Source of the DNA: Proteus vulgaris
Lineage (GTDB): Bacteria; Pseudomonadota; Gammaproteobacteria; Enterobacterales; Enterobacteriaceae
DNA length: 64,000 bases
Direction: 5' to 3'
NCBI RefSeq assembly: GCF_023100685.1
Contig: NZ_CP090064.1
Location: forward strand, 2,480,001 to 2,544,000
Positions 1 to 9,182 of the stretch are shown here, in pieces; within the stretch, counting starts at the first letter, position 1; each line of letters begins with the position of its first letter. The notes beneath the pieces were generated by a model. That model did not search any database and had not been told where the DNA came from. It saw nothing but the letters and a program-made list of their open reading frames with translations. The position numbers were made by a program, and so were the translations under genes.

Positions 1-129
1 TCATTAGAAGCACTAGGTGCGACAAAAGAAATGCTACCAAGTATTGCTCAATCCACAACAATTATTGGTAAAGGTTATAAAAAGTTAACAACTAAAGATG
101 TGCTTACTATCTTAGAGGACTGTTTTTAA
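1..129 (+). CDS. C-terminal end of an unidentified protein (5' end outside window)
   Basis: Frame 1 is open from the first base and ends in TAA at 127-129, giving 42 residues ending in TILEDCF. A bidirectional terminator follows within 20 bases, as expected for a real gene end. The tail (a helix, then KLTTKDVLTILEDCF) resembles the C-terminus of some iron-dependent alcohol dehydrogenase-type proteins, but that is a weak impression and I do not assign a function. It converges on the tRNA block. Confidence 0.55.
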   Translation, partial: SLEALGATKEMLPSIAQSTTIIGKGYKKLTTKDVLTILEDCF

Positions 130-144
130 TACGATTTAAATACA

Positions 145-176
145 AAAAAACGGACCTCATTGAGGTCCGCTTTTTT
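145..176. terminator. Bidirectional intrinsic terminator
   Basis: Perfect stem 151-158/162-169 (CGGACCTC/GAGGTCCG) is flanked by A7 on the left and T6 on the right. It can end both the plus-strand gene finishing at 129 and the minus-strand tRNA transcript. A close copy lies at 403-422, ahead of the second tRNA-Leu. Confidence 0.85.
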
Positions 177-179
177 ATA

Positions 180-266
180 TGGTGCCCAGGGCGGGACTTG
201 AACCCGCACAGCCTTACAGCCGAGGGATTTTAAATCCCTTGTGTCTACCGATTTCACCACCTGGGC
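180..266 (-). tRNA. tRNA-Leu (anticodon UAA), copy 3 in transcription order
   Basis: This is an 87-base cloverleaf with a long variable arm typical of tRNA-Leu. The anticodon loop TTTAAAA has UAA at the centre, and the 3' CCA is encoded. The acceptor stem GCCCAGG pairs with the CCTGGGC before CCA. It is identical over its length to the copies at 432-518 and 645-731 and is the last gene of the minus-strand Gly-Cys-Leu-Leu-Leu block. Confidence 0.97.
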
Positions 267-397
267 TAAATTGTATTTATCTGTTACAGATAATATTATT
301 AATAAACAAGGTAACAAATAAATTTAAAGTACTTACTTCTAAAATCACTAACTTTAATCTTTTACTTTTCTTTCACTAACTTGTTGCTAGTGGAAGA

Positions 398-428
398 AAA
401 AACGGACCTAAGTTGAGGTCCGCGTTTT
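398..428. terminator. Hairpin between tRNA-Leu copies
   Basis: The stem is CGGACCT at 403-409 with AGGTCCG at 416-422, flanked by an A6 run at 397-402 and a short T run on the right. It is a diverged copy of the terminator at 145-176. On the minus strand it follows the tRNA-Leu at 432-518 and ends in a T run, so it may terminate or help process the tRNA precursor before the last copy. Confidence 0.65.
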
Positions 429-431
429 ATA

Positions 432-518
432 TGGTGCCCAGGGCGGGACTTGAACCCGCACAGCCTTACAGCCGAGGGATTTTAAATCCCTTGTGTCTAC
501 CGATTTCACCACCTGGGC
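432..518 (-). tRNA. tRNA-Leu (anticodon UAA), copy 2
   Basis: Identical in sequence to the tRNA at 180-266, 252 bases away. Anticodon UAA, long variable arm and encoded CCA. Together with the preceding hairpin it forms a tandemly duplicated unit. Confidence 0.97.
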
Positions 519-644
519 TAAATTCTGTGGTGCGTCCGTAAATTCTTATAATTAAGATAAATACTGGTATGGACGACTTAACTACTGCACAATGCCATTC
601 ACAATGGACTTTTCTTTTGCACCAAACTCTTTATCTAAAAGAGA

Positions 645-731
645 TGGTGCCCAGGGCGGGACTTGAACCCGCACAGCCTTACAGCCGAGGGATTTTAAAT
701 CCCTTGTGTCTACCGATTTCACCACCTGGGC
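645..731 (-). tRNA. leuZ: tRNA-Leu (anticodon UAA), copy 1
   Basis: Identical to the other two tRNA-Leu copies. It directly follows tRNA-Cys in transcription order, which is the place of leuZ in the E. coli glyW-cysT-leuZ operon downstream of pgsA, so this copy best deserves the symbol. No hairpin with a T run follows it before copy 2. Confidence 0.97.
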
Positions 732-736
732 ATTAA

Positions 737-810
737 TGGAGGCGCGTCCCGGAATCGAACCGAGGTACACGGATTTGCAATCCGCTGCATGACCACTCTG
801 CCAACGCGCC
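737..810 (-). tRNA. cysT: tRNA-Cys (anticodon GCA)
   Basis: A 74-base cloverleaf with acceptor GGCGCGT/ACGCGCC, discriminator U and encoded CCA. The anticodon loop TTGCAAA gives GCA. It sits between tRNA-Gly and the first tRNA-Leu as in E. coli. Confidence 0.97.
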
Positions 811-835
811 TCAACTGCTCAATCTCATAAGAGAT

Positions 836-911
<76 letters not shown>

Positions 912-1052
912 TTTACCGAACTTGCTGATTTACTTATTTATTTCTGTAAACCGTTGTGCCTTTCGATGCGTTGCATTCTACTGATTTCCTGAATCTAGTC
1001 AACACTATATTTGCATCTTTTTGACTGTTCGGTGAATTTTCAGTCATTTCGA

Positions 1053-1601
1053 TCAAGCTTCACGCAAATCTGACCATGCCGCGCTCAAATATTGAAACAT
1101 TGACCAGAAAGTCAACACGGTTGCGATATACAATAATGCAAATCCAAACCATTCAGCTTCAACCGTAGGACGCCATAATAACACAACTAACGATCCCATT
1201 TGTGCGGTTGTCTTCACTTTTCCAATCCAAGAAACAGCAACACTGTTGCGTTTCCCTAATTCTGCCATCCACTCTCTTAATGAAGAGATAATTATTTCAC
1301 GAGCGATCATGGTTGCTGCTGGTAAAGTTATCCACCACTCATGATAATACTCTGTAATTAAAACAAGTGCTGTTGCAACCATTACTTTATCTGCCACTGG
1401 GTCAAGAAAAGCCCCAAAGCGAGTAGTTTGTTTCAATCTACGTGCTAAAAACCCATCAAACCAATCAGTTGCAGCGGCTACCATAAAAATAATAGCACAT
1501 ACTAATGGAGCATCTTTGAATGGTAAATAGAACACCAAAACAAAGAATGGGATTAAAGCGACACGAAATAGAGTTAGCCAAGTTGGGATATTTAGTTGCA
1601 T
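1053..1601 (-). CDS. pgsA: CDP-diacylglycerol--glycerol-3-phosphate 3-phosphatidyltransferase
   Basis: It makes phosphatidylglycerophosphate from CDP-diacylglycerol and glycerol-3-phosphate, the committed step to phosphatidylglycerol and cardiolipin in the inner membrane. The CDP-alcohol phosphotransferase signature DGxxARx8GxxxDxxxD is complete: D49, G50, A53, R54, G63, D67, D71. The 182-residue length equals that of the E. coli enzyme, and several hydrophobic segments are visible. It lies downstream of uvrC, with the tRNA-Gly-Cys-Leu block after it, an arrangement shared with E. coli. The start is the ATG that gives [13 protein letters not shown], a typical family N-terminus. Confidence 0.97.
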   Translation of the reverse strand: MQLNIPTWLTLFRVALIPFFVLVFYLPFKDAPLVCAIIFMVAAATDWFDGFLARRLKQTTRFGAFLDPVADKVMVATALVLITEYYHEWWITLPAATMIAREIIISSLREWMAELGKRNSVAVSWIGKVKTTAQMGSLVVLLWRPTVEAEWFGFALLYIATVLTFWSMFQYLSAAWSDLREA

Positions 1602-1656
1602 AGCGTTCTACACGACCTAGAAAAGTGAGAGTTATTAATATGGTGCATCAATACAC

Positions 1657-3489
1657 TTAGTGTTTCAACGCATTAAATATTTTTTCTGCTAATGCTGTCG
1701 AAATTGTGGGGACTTTCGCAATTTCTTCTACACTTGCATCTCGTAAAGCTTGTAGCCCTCCCATATATTTCAATAACATTTGACGACGTTTAGGCCCCAC
1801 ACCTTCAATAGACTCTAATGAGCTAGTATTTTTCACTTTCGCTCTACGTTGACGATGCCCAGTTATTGCATGGCGATGCGATTCATCACGTATATGTTGA
1901 ATCAAATGCAATGCAGGTGAATCAGAAGGTAATGCCATTCCTTCACCTTCGGGGACAAAAAACAAGGTTTCAAGCCCTGCTTTACGATCACTCCCTTTTG
2001 CAACGCCAATTAATTTAGGGTGTGACTTATCCCAATCAACATCCAGAGAAGCAAATACTTCTATTGCTTGTGCTAATTGCCCTTTACCACCATCAATAAA
2101 GATAATATCAGGAACTTTATTTTCTTCTAATGATTTACCATAACGTCGAGTGAGTACTTGATTCATCGCCGCATAATCATCACCAGGAGTAATACCACTA
2201 ATATTATAACGTCTATATTCCGATTTTAATGGGCCATTCATATCAAATACTACACATGAAGCCACAGTTTGTTCCCCCATGGTGTGACTAATATCAAAAC
2301 ATTCCATTCGTTTTATCTCTTTCATATCAAGAAGAGACATCAATGAGGCATAGCGTTGTGAAATTGTCGATTGTTCGACTTGTTTTGAGGCCAATGCTGT
2401 TGCTGCATTTGTTCTAGCTAATTTCAAGTAACGCGCTCTATCACCACGAGGTTTAGTTTGAATTTGAATTTTTCGCCCTGCAATGGATGAGATAGATTCA
2501 GAAAGGATCGCTTTATCTTCCAAATTAAAATCGAGCAGAATTTCAGTCGGTAATGTTCTAATAGCACTTCCTTGTAAATAAAATTGACCAATAAAAGTTT
2601 GAACAACCTCATCAAGTGAAGTATTTGCTGGAATTTTAGGAAAATAACTTCGGCTTCCCAACACTTTACCTTGTCGGAAAAAGAGAACATGCACGCAAGC
2701 AATCGCGCCATTAAAAGCAACACTAATCACATCAAGATCATCACCAATATTGGCAACAAATTGTTTTTCCGTCACTTGTCTTACAGCTTGAATCTGATCA
2801 CGAATACGTGCGGCTTCTTCAAAGCGTAAATCTTGGCTTGCTTCTTCCATTCGCGCCACAAGGCCTTCAATCACTTGTGTATCATCACCAGAAAGAAAAA
2901 GCCGTACATAATTAACTTGTTGAGCGTATTCTTCATCTGAAACATAACCTTTCACACAAGGTGCCAGGCAGCGACCAATTTGATACTGTAAACAAGGCCT
3001 TGAACGATTGCGATACACACTGTCTTCACATTGACGAATAGGAAATAATTTTTGCATCAATGCCAAGGTTTCTCTTACTGCAAAAGAGTTAGGAAAAGGC
3101 CCAAAATATTCCCCTTTTGCATGCTTTGCACCACGGTAGCTAGCAAGTCTTGGGTGTTTATCTCCACTTAAATAAATATAAGGATAAGATTTATCATCTC
3201 GTAATAACACATTATAACGAGGTTGATAGCGCTGAATGTAACTATGCTCTAACAACAATGCTTCTGTTTCTGTATGTGTAATAGTCACATCAATATTTGC
3301 AATACACTTAACCAATGCCTCGGTTTTACGGCTATTTACTTGCACACGAAAATAACTCGAAAGCCTTTTTTTCAGATCTTTGGCTTTACCGACATAAATT
3401 ACAGTATCTGTTGCGTCGTACATTCGATAAACACCTGGTTTATCAGTGACTCGGCTTAAGAATGCTTTGGCGTCAAATTTGTCTTCCAC
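1657..3489 (-). CDS. uvrC: UvrABC excinuclease subunit C
   Basis: Nuclease subunit that makes both incisions in nucleotide excision repair with UvrB. The 610 residues match the E. coli length. In order: GIY-YIG nuclease domain at the N-terminus (GVYRMYD, then [13 protein letters not shown]), a UvrB-interacting UVR motif near residue 210 ([12 protein letters not shown]), the RNase H-like endonuclease domain ([17 protein letters not shown]), and C-terminal helix-hairpin-helix repeats ([10 protein letters not shown]). Its first 17 bases overlap the end of uvrY, consistent with translational coupling as in the E. coli uvrY-uvrC operon. Confidence 0.98.
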   Translation of the reverse strand: MEDKFDAKAFLSRVTDKPGVYRMYDATDTVIYVGKAKDLKKRLSSYFRVQVNSRKTEALVKCIANIDVTITHTETEALLLEHSYIQRYQPRYNVLLRDDKSYPYIYLSGDKHPRLASYRGAKHAKGEYFGPFPNSFAVRETLALMQKLFPIRQCEDSVYRNRSRPCLQYQIGRCLAPCVKGYVSDEEYAQQVNYVRLFLSGDDTQVIEGLVARMEEASQDLRFEEAARIRDQIQAVRQVTEKQFVANIGDDLDVISVAFNGAIACVHVLFFRQGKVLGSRSYFPKIPANTSLDEVVQTFIGQFYLQGSAIRTLPTEILLDFNLEDKAILSESISSIAGRKIQIQTKPRGDRARYLKLARTNAATALASKQVEQSTISQRYASLMSLLDMKEIKRMECFDISHTMGEQTVASCVVFDMNGPLKSEYRRYNISGITPGDDYAAMNQVLTRRYGKSLEENKVPDIIFIDGGKGQLAQAIEVFASLDVDWDKSHPKLIGVAKGSDRKAGLETLFFVPEGEGMALPSDSPALHLIQHIRDESHRHAITGHRQRRAKVKNTSSLESIEGVGPKRRQMLLKYMGGLQALRDASVEEIAKVPTISTALAEKIFNALKH

Positions 3490-4195
3490 TTTGTAAATGA
3501 CTCTCTATCTCAATTAACCCATAACGTATTGCTATATGAGTTAATTCTACATCACCTGAGATTTTAAGTTTACTAAACATTCGATAACGGTAACTATTTA
3601 CTGTTTTTGTATTGAGATTTAGCTCATCTGCGATTTGTGTGATTTTTTTTCCTCTAATTATCATAGACATCACTTGCAATTCTCTTTCAGATAAATGATG
3701 TAATGGATTCAAATCTTTTTGTAATTTAGCCAATGCTATATCCATAGCAAGCTCTTGGCTTAAATAACGCTGGCCAATGCACACTTGCCGAATGGCTTGA
3801 AGAATATTTTCACACGAGGCATCTATGACCACAAAACCTTCAATTCCTAATTGAAGAAGCGGTATAGATAAAATGGAATCAGTATTAGGTGAAATAACAA
3901 TAATTTTAATTGATAAGAATGAACGTTTAATCCTTTTTATTGAATCAATTAATGAAACTGAAGGAGATGAGTAGATAATAATAAGGTTAATAGAAAACTG
4001 ACGACAATAGCGGAATGCTTCTGTTTCATCAGTCATAATATTTCTAATATTGATTTTTTTGATTTGACTAAGAAGTGTTTTTATTCCCAAACTAAATAAC
4101 TCAACCTGACTTATTATTATTGTATTTATCAATAATTTTTCCTTTTCAGTTAACATGTTAAAAAATCTGTATTTATTTAAATATCTAATTATCAT
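3473..4195 (-). CDS. uvrY: UvrY-like LuxR-family regulator with degenerate receiver domain
   Basis: In relatives UvrY is the response regulator of the BarA/UvrY system that drives CsrB/CsrC RNA synthesis. The C-terminal helix-turn-helix is close to E. coli UvrY (LSERELQVM, then [17 protein letters not shown] and [14 protein letters not shown]), and the position upstream of and overlapping uvrC is conserved. The N-terminal receiver is badly eroded. The acidic pair that binds Mg is replaced at IIISQVELF, the phospho-acceptor Asp position reads LIIIYSS, the Thr/Ser position reads VISPN, and the conserved Lys position reads GFVVIDA. The frame is intact over 240 codons, so it is not a simple pseudogene. 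Met14 (4156) is an alternative start; neither start has a strong ribosome binding site. Confidence 0.85.
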   Translation of the reverse strand: MIIRYLNKYRFFNMLTEKEKLLINTIIISQVELFSLGIKTLLSQIKKINIRNIMTDETEAFRYCRQFSINLIIIYSSPSVSLIDSIKRIKRSFLSIKIIVISPNTDSILSIPLLQLGIEGFVVIDASCENILQAIRQVCIGQRYLSQELAMDIALAKLQKDLNPLHHLSERELQVMSMIIRGKKITQIADELNLNTKTVNSYRYRMFSKLKISGDVELTHIAIRYGLIEIESHLQSGRQI

Positions 4196-4277
4196 ATTGC
4201 ATTGCTCATTAACATTCTAGCTTTTTCCCAACCATATCTTATTTTTATTAAATCAATCTATTAACTGTTCAGATATA

Positions 4278-4307
4278 AATAAAGGCTCATATAAATGAGC
4301 CTTTATT
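4278..4307 (-). terminator. Terminator of the GFA-family gene
   Basis: Perfect 13-base stem AATAAAGGCTCAT (4278-4290) with its complement at 4295-4307 and loop ATAA. Its position downstream of the minus-strand gene ending at 4353 suggests it ends that transcript, although the U tract is mostly inside the stem. Confidence 0.7.
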
Positions 4308-4352
4308 ACAATCAAAAATGTAAATGTATACAATTAATAAATAATACCAATA

Positions 4353-4757
4353 TTATTTATTAAACATATCCATAATATCTTTTTCTGTAAGCATCGGTGT
4401 TTTTTCTATAAAGTTATAATAATGAGGTTTATTATCTATATAAATTTGTAGAGTAAGCTTGCTTTCTTTGGTTTCAGAAAACAATCCTGCTGATACATAA
4501 TAAATATTGGCTTCTTTCAAATGATAAAAAAGATGAGAACCGCAGTGCTTACAAAATGCCCTCTCACCCCATAATGATGAATCATAGAGTGTGATATTTT
4601 CTTCACCTTCGATACTCAAATCTGACTGACAATCAATTGAAAACCCAGGACCACCATTCCAACGTAAACACATACTGCAATGGCAAGCGCTGAGATCAGA
4701 AATATCTCGTGTGGTTGACAATTTAACACCACCACACAAACATTGGCCTTGATGCAT
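4353..4757 (-). CDS. GFA-family (Mss4-like fold) zinc protein
   Basis: Belongs to the glutathione-dependent formaldehyde-activating enzyme (GFA/CENP-V) family of small zinc proteins; the true substrate of most members is unknown. The cysteine pattern is complete: CLCGGVK near residue 7, ACHCSMCLRW near residue 25, and FCKHCGSHLFYH near residue 69, giving two zinc sites. Length 134 residues is normal. It appears monocistronic, with its own hairpin downstream. I infer only a zinc-binding cytoplasmic protein, not a specific reaction. Confidence 0.85.
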   Translation of the reverse strand: MHQGQCLCGGVKLSTTRDISDLSACHCSMCLRWNGGPGFSIDCQSDLSIEGEENITLYDSSLWGERAFCKHCGSHLFYHLKEANIYYVSAGLFSETKESKLTLQIYIDNKPHYYNFIEKTPMLTEKDIMDMFNK

Positions 4758-4854
4758 CGATACTCTCCTCTTCTTTTTAAATCATGCATAAATTTTTTAA
4801 GATTATATGCATGATTTAATTTCTCAAATAAGTATTTTTAAGCGTGAATATTTC

Positions 4855-7800
4855 CTACATTTTTGTCTTCTGACTTTGCTTTTTAGGCGGTAATGGTGAG
4901 AAATAACCGATTAACAAAATCAATATAGCAACACCAATAAAGGCCAATGCTCTAAGTAATCCACTACTTAGCGATGTATCAATTAAGAAGAGCTTAGCGA
5001 TGACAACTGCTAATAACCCACCACCAATAAACCAACTTGAACGTGATTTTTTGCGTGTTGCCATTATCATTGTCACTAATGCAGTAATTGCCCAAATAAT
5101 GGCTAATACTGTTTGGATCACTTTAGAGTTAATGATCTCATACATTGTCCAGTCAATATCAGTAGTAAAGACTAATCCTCTTAATAAAACTCCGTTAGCC
5201 CACCAGAAAATTATCGCAGGAATAATATAATTGTATAATGGGAAGTTATTTTGTAATAACTGTTGATATTTAGGAGACTGTTTCATTACTGAAATAAATT
5301 TATAGCCAACCCATATCCCCACAATTCCCATGAGATCCATCAGATTAAAGAGTGGTATAAATTTAATACCACTTTCAGTGCCATTATTCATATTTGCAAA
5401 AATTAAAGAAAGAGCGAGTAAAGCTAAAACAGGTACTGTTATTACTAAATAAGTATTTAGATATACTTTAATCCAATTAACTCTCATAACAAGTATAGTG
5501 CTTATTGCTATATATAAACTAATGGAAAAAATAACACTGGCAAAATGCAGGCTTATATAAAGATAAGTGGTATCTATTAGCCAAATTATTTCAGTGAATA
5601 AGAACAAACCAATAAAAACAAGATGCATAACATGAATTAATGCTTTATTTAACCTTTGTGTAGGCAATAACGTATTAACCTTAAGTAAATAGAAGCCACT
5701 CACAAATATTGCTATCCATACAATGGCACTTAACCAATTGTCAATTAATGACCCAGCAAGGAAAATATACACTAACAGAATAAGCGCTGACATTGGCCAC
5801 AACAAAACAGAGCAACTCGCTAATTCAGAAAATTGTGTTTTTTTACCTACGAAATACATTCCCCAGCAACTAATAAGAATAAAAGCAAAAGTGATGGATT
5901 TCACACTTGGAGAGAACCAATATTCGCCATACTCTTGTAAAGTGAATACGCAATATCCCCAACTCACCGCAGCAATAAATAGTGTTACATATCCAATAGT
6001 ACGGTTATCAATATTAATAAATTTAGCTCGATACCACAGTATCGCCACTGCAAATACAACAATCATTTGTGTTATAAACATTAGCCAATCGCTTAACGAA
6101 ATAACACGCATGTTAAATAACAGAACAAAGGAAACTGCAACTAAAATAGTCCCGGCAATAGCTGGTTTCTTTTGTTGCTGTAAAACAGAAAACGCAAGGA
6201 TCATAACTCCTTCAATTGCCCATACCATAGATGTCCATTCAGCAGAGAAAGCAAATGGTACAGCTAAAGTAGCAAATGTGGCTGATAGCATAAAGAAAGC
6301 AATAGCCAGTAATTTACCCTCTTCGCGATAGCGTTTAAGGACAAACCAACTCAACGCAAAATAGGCTAATCCATAAAGAGATGAAGCAATAGCAACGCCG
6401 TATTCCCATTCTGACGCTAATCGGTGTTGGAAAATAAAACCAATCAACGGTGTACCAAATAATAATGTGGCATCAAAAGGAATATTGAGCCTCAGCTTAT
6501 TTTTTAATGTTGAAAGTTCCGTTGCAACACCAAAAATCAACCAATTTGCAATTAAAAATAGCTGGCAAGGTAAATAATCGGCATGAGTGTAATTTGGTAT
6601 TGCCCATATAAAACCAATACCAAAAGTAAAAGCAAAACCAATAAGATTTAATAAACGCCAAACTTGCCAATGGCTAATAATAAGAATGCCTATGGAAAGA
6701 ATAAGATAATAGCTAAACAATGCAATATAATTGCCACTGCCCGTAGACAATAAAACAGGTGCTAAATAACCGCCTAATGAAGCTAATACAGCTAAACTAA
6801 TTGCTCGATGAAGAACCGCTAAAATAACACTGACTATACAAATAAACACCAGAATGGCTAATGCGATGCCAATAGGAATAAAATCATAAATTTTAGTAGC
6901 TGCAAAAATAGTGATATACAGCCCACCTATTCCGCCTCCTTGCAAAATAAGTGCATACATCAGATTTTTCTTTCTAAGCCACCAGCCGAGGCCTAATAAG
7001 ACCAAACATCCTGTTCCAGCCATCATTAAACGTGTTGATGCTGAGACAAGTTCATTCTCAATACTGTATTTAAGTAAATAAGATAGACCAAAAAAGAGTA
7101 ATAACATCCCTATTTTAGCTAACGGATTTCCTGTTACTACCCAATTCCAAATAAGTCCCAAAATTGATTTTTGTTGACGTTTTGGTCGAGGATTTAAAGC
7201 AGGTCTATATTGTGATGCGGGTCTGGCTTGAGCTGTTGTACCTATATTATCTGTTTGAGATCCAGATTGATTGGCTCTCGCTACATTCACAATATTCTCT
7301 GTAAGTGGAGTTGGTGAAATTTCAGTTGGTGTGTTTTTAGGCTCGTTCTGATAATGATGAGCAAAACGGCTCGTTGAAATTTTAGGTTGGTAAGGTTTTT
7401 GCTCCTGCTTAGAGAAGGTTGACTTATTGGAGTGTGGATTTTCTACATTAAGTTCCTTGCTAATAGAAGTATCTGCGATCGAAGGTTGTTCTTTAGGAGA
7501 AACTTTATCGAATGTTGTTTCTCTTGATACCTGTGCTTGTTGATAAACAGGTGGCTCTTTATTTTCAACCTTATTTTGTATCTCTTCTGTTTTGTTAATG
7601 AATGAGCTTGTTTTAGGCTGATAACTTGATGAAGTTGATTTTGGCTCTCCTTTTATTTCACGCGATAAATCGCCTATTTCATTTTTATTATCATCAAGAT
7701 CTGCACTCTCATTTGCAGAGCTATTTTTATTTAATAACTTAAGTAATTTAGCTTGTTGTTCAGTAAGCTTTTCTTCAAGTTGCTTAATTCGATACAACAA

Positions 7801-7890
7801 TGAGTTAGTATTTGTATAGGAATGATATTGCCAATACAAAGATACCACGACAAATATCGTAACGATGAGTGTCAGAAAATCATCCATCAA
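4855..7890 (-). CDS. Large DUF2339 multi-pass membrane protein
   Basis: A 1011-residue protein of unknown function. It starts with one membrane segment (residues about 5-20) and a short coiled coil (YRIKQLEEKLTEQQAKL). A low-complexity Ser/Pro/Gln/Asn-rich linker follows to about residue 240. The rest is a long run of more than twenty hydrophobic helices, including a glycine-rich GLSYLLKYSIENEL segment typical of DUF2339 proteins and the conserved LQGGGIGGLYITIFA stretch. This layout (coiled coil, linker, polytopic domain) is that of the DUF2339 family. It stands alone between the GFA gene and the divergent fructose bisphosphatase gene. Confidence 0.85.
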   Translation of the reverse strand: MMDDFLTLIVTIFVVVSLYWQYHSYTNTNSLLYRIKQLEEKLTEQQAKLLKLLNKNSSANESADLDDNKNEIGDLSREIKGEPKSTSSSYQPKTSSFINKTEEIQNKVENKEPPVYQQAQVSRETTFDKVSPKEQPSIADTSISKELNVENPHSNKSTFSKQEQKPYQPKISTSRFAHHYQNEPKNTPTEISPTPLTENIVNVARANQSGSQTDNIGTTAQARPASQYRPALNPRPKRQQKSILGLIWNWVVTGNPLAKIGMLLLFFGLSYLLKYSIENELVSASTRLMMAGTGCLVLLGLGWWLRKKNLMYALILQGGGIGGLYITIFAATKIYDFIPIGIALAILVFICIVSVILAVLHRAISLAVLASLGGYLAPVLLSTGSGNYIALFSYYLILSIGILIISHWQVWRLLNLIGFAFTFGIGFIWAIPNYTHADYLPCQLFLIANWLIFGVATELSTLKNKLRLNIPFDATLLFGTPLIGFIFQHRLASEWEYGVAIASSLYGLAYFALSWFVLKRYREEGKLLAIAFFMLSATFATLAVPFAFSAEWTSMVWAIEGVMILAFSVLQQQKKPAIAGTILVAVSFVLLFNMRVISLSDWLMFITQMIVVFAVAILWYRAKFINIDNRTIGYVTLFIAAVSWGYCVFTLQEYGEYWFSPSVKSITFAFILISCWGMYFVGKKTQFSELASCSVLLWPMSALILLVYIFLAGSLIDNWLSAIVWIAIFVSGFYLLKVNTLLPTQRLNKALIHVMHLVFIGLFLFTEIIWLIDTTYLYISLHFASVIFSISLYIAISTILVMRVNWIKVYLNTYLVITVPVLALLALSLIFANMNNGTESGIKFIPLFNLMDLMGIVGIWVGYKFISVMKQSPKYQQLLQNNFPLYNYIIPAIIFWWANGVLLRGLVFTTDIDWTMYEIINSKVIQTVLAIIWAITALVTMIMATRKKSRSSWFIGGGLLAVVIAKLFLIDTSLSSGLLRALAFIGVAILILLIGYFSPLPPKKQSQKTKM

Positions 7891-8093
7891 CCTAATCCTT
7901 TTGCATAATACACCGTATATTTTTAATCTCTTAACCTTAGTTATACTTTAATTTTCACAGATTTATCTTAGTTTATTCCTAAATAATCAATTTCAAGAAC
8001 TTTTGATTTAAACCTAGCACACAATTTCAAAAAAAAGGTATGATCTATCAACTCCTTTAATCTTCCATTTGTATTAAAAAACACACTCATAAT

Positions 8094-9074
8094 ATGAAAT
8101 TAAATGACGAACTAACTAACGCAATTGCTTCTGTAACAGAAGCTGCGGCCATTGCAGCCATGCCTTGGATCGGAAAACAAAATAAAAATGCAGCGGATGA
8201 TGCTGCCGTAAGTGCCATGAGAGCACGTTTAAATAGCTTAAATATCAATGGTGAAATCGTTATTGGTGAAGGCGAAATAGATGAAGCACCAATGCTTTAT
8301 ATTGGTGAACAAGTCGGTAATGGCAAAGGTGAAAAAATAGAAATTGCTGTTGACCCTATTGATGGTACTCGCATGGTCGCTACGGGCGAAAACAATTCTC
8401 TTGCTATTTTAGCTGCGGGTTTTAAAGGCAGTTTTCTACAAGCTCCTGATATGTACATGGAAAAATTAATTGTCGGTAAACAAGCTGCAGGTGTCATTGA
8501 TCTGAACCACTGCCTAGAATATAACCTTGATGCTATTGCACAAACATTAAATAAATCAGTTGAGCAACTCACACTGGCTATTTTAGACAAGCCTCGCCAC
8601 CACGATATTATTAACGACCTTCGTTCCAAAGGGATTAATGTCATTACACTACCTGATGGTGATGTTCTTGCTTCTTTATATGCCACAATGCCAAATAATA
8701 GTATTGATGTTATGTACGGTATTGGCGGAGCTCCAGAAGGTGTTATTAGTGCAGCAATAGCTAAAGCGCTTGGTGGTGATATGCAAGCTCGTCTGATTAC
8801 ACGTGATACCGCAAAAGGAAATACTGCAGAAAATAGAGAACTTGCTGTCAGTGAAATTGCTCGCTGTCATAAAATGGGAACTGATGTGAACATCAAATTA
8901 TCACTAGATACATTAGTTCGTAATCAAGATGTGATGTTTGCAGCAACCGCTATTACGGCTGGAGATCTTTTATCTGGTGTTAAGCAACAATCCCAATATC
9001 TACAGACACATTCTTTAGTGATTAATGGTTCAACTCATTCACTACGTTATATTGAAAATTACCATTTACGTTAA
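8094..9074 (+). CDS. glpX: Class II fructose-1,6-bisphosphatase (GlpX/YggF family)
   Basis: Hydrolyses fructose 1,6-bisphosphate to fructose 6-phosphate in gluconeogenesis. Family signatures seen are the metal-site stretches VIGEGEIDEAPMLYIGE and DPIDGTRMVA, then APDMYMEKLIVG, LPDGDV, and YGIGGAPEGVIS. At 326 residues it falls between E. coli GlpX (336) and YggF (321); the first half is closer to GlpX, and the tail is shorter than GlpX. In E. coli glpX sits in the glpFKX operon, but here it stands alone, so the symbol names the family rather than proven orthology. A hairpin lies about 40 bases past the stop. Confidence 0.88.
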   Translation: MKLNDELTNAIASVTEAAAIAAMPWIGKQNKNAADDAAVSAMRARLNSLNINGEIVIGEGEIDEAPMLYIGEQVGNGKGEKIEIAVDPIDGTRMVATGENNSLAILAAGFKGSFLQAPDMYMEKLIVGKQAAGVIDLNHCLEYNLDAIAQTLNKSVEQLTLAILDKPRHHDIINDLRSKGINVITLPDGDVLASLYATMPNNSIDVMYGIGGAPEGVISAAIAKALGGDMQARLITRDTAKGNTAENRELAVSEIARCHKMGTDVNIKLSLDTLVRNQDVMFAATAITAGDLLSGVKQQSQYLQTHSLVINGSTHSLRYIENYHLR

Positions 9075-9105
9075 TTTTTCTGTTTGTCTTCTGCTCCTTG
9101 AGACA

Positions 9106-9136
9106 TAAAAAAGCGGCACTCGATTAAGGTGCCGCT
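9106..9136 (-). terminator. Terminator of the phosphotriesterase operon
   Basis: Stem AGCGGCAC (9112-9119) with GTGCCGCT (9129-9136). On the minus strand the stem is followed by T6, so it reads as the terminator for the operon ending at 9183. It can also serve the convergent glpX gene. Confidence 0.85.
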
Positions 9137-9182
9137 AAATATTTCAAGGGGTATGTTTATTGTTATTTATTTGAACTCAGAT

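Noticed and set aside
180..266. tRNA-Leu as the attachment site of a genomic island covering the left edge
   Set aside because: No integrase and no partial tRNA repeat are visible in this window; only 129 bases lie beyond the tRNA.
145..731. Repeated 87-base units as a possible CRISPR or other array
   Set aside because: The units are complete tRNA-Leu genes; the spacing is irregular and there are no cas genes.
1326..1338. DnaA-box-like TTATCCACC
   Set aside because: A single near-match inside pgsA coding sequence with no second box nearby; expected by chance.
3473..4195. uvrY as a pseudogene
   Set aside because: The frame is complete and the HTH is highly conserved; only receiver active-site residues are lost, so I treat it as a functional divergent protein.
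5723..6331. Plus-strand open frame of 202 codons inside the DUF2339 gene
   Set aside because: It is an antisense shadow of a low-complexity membrane-protein coding region, with no start signals.
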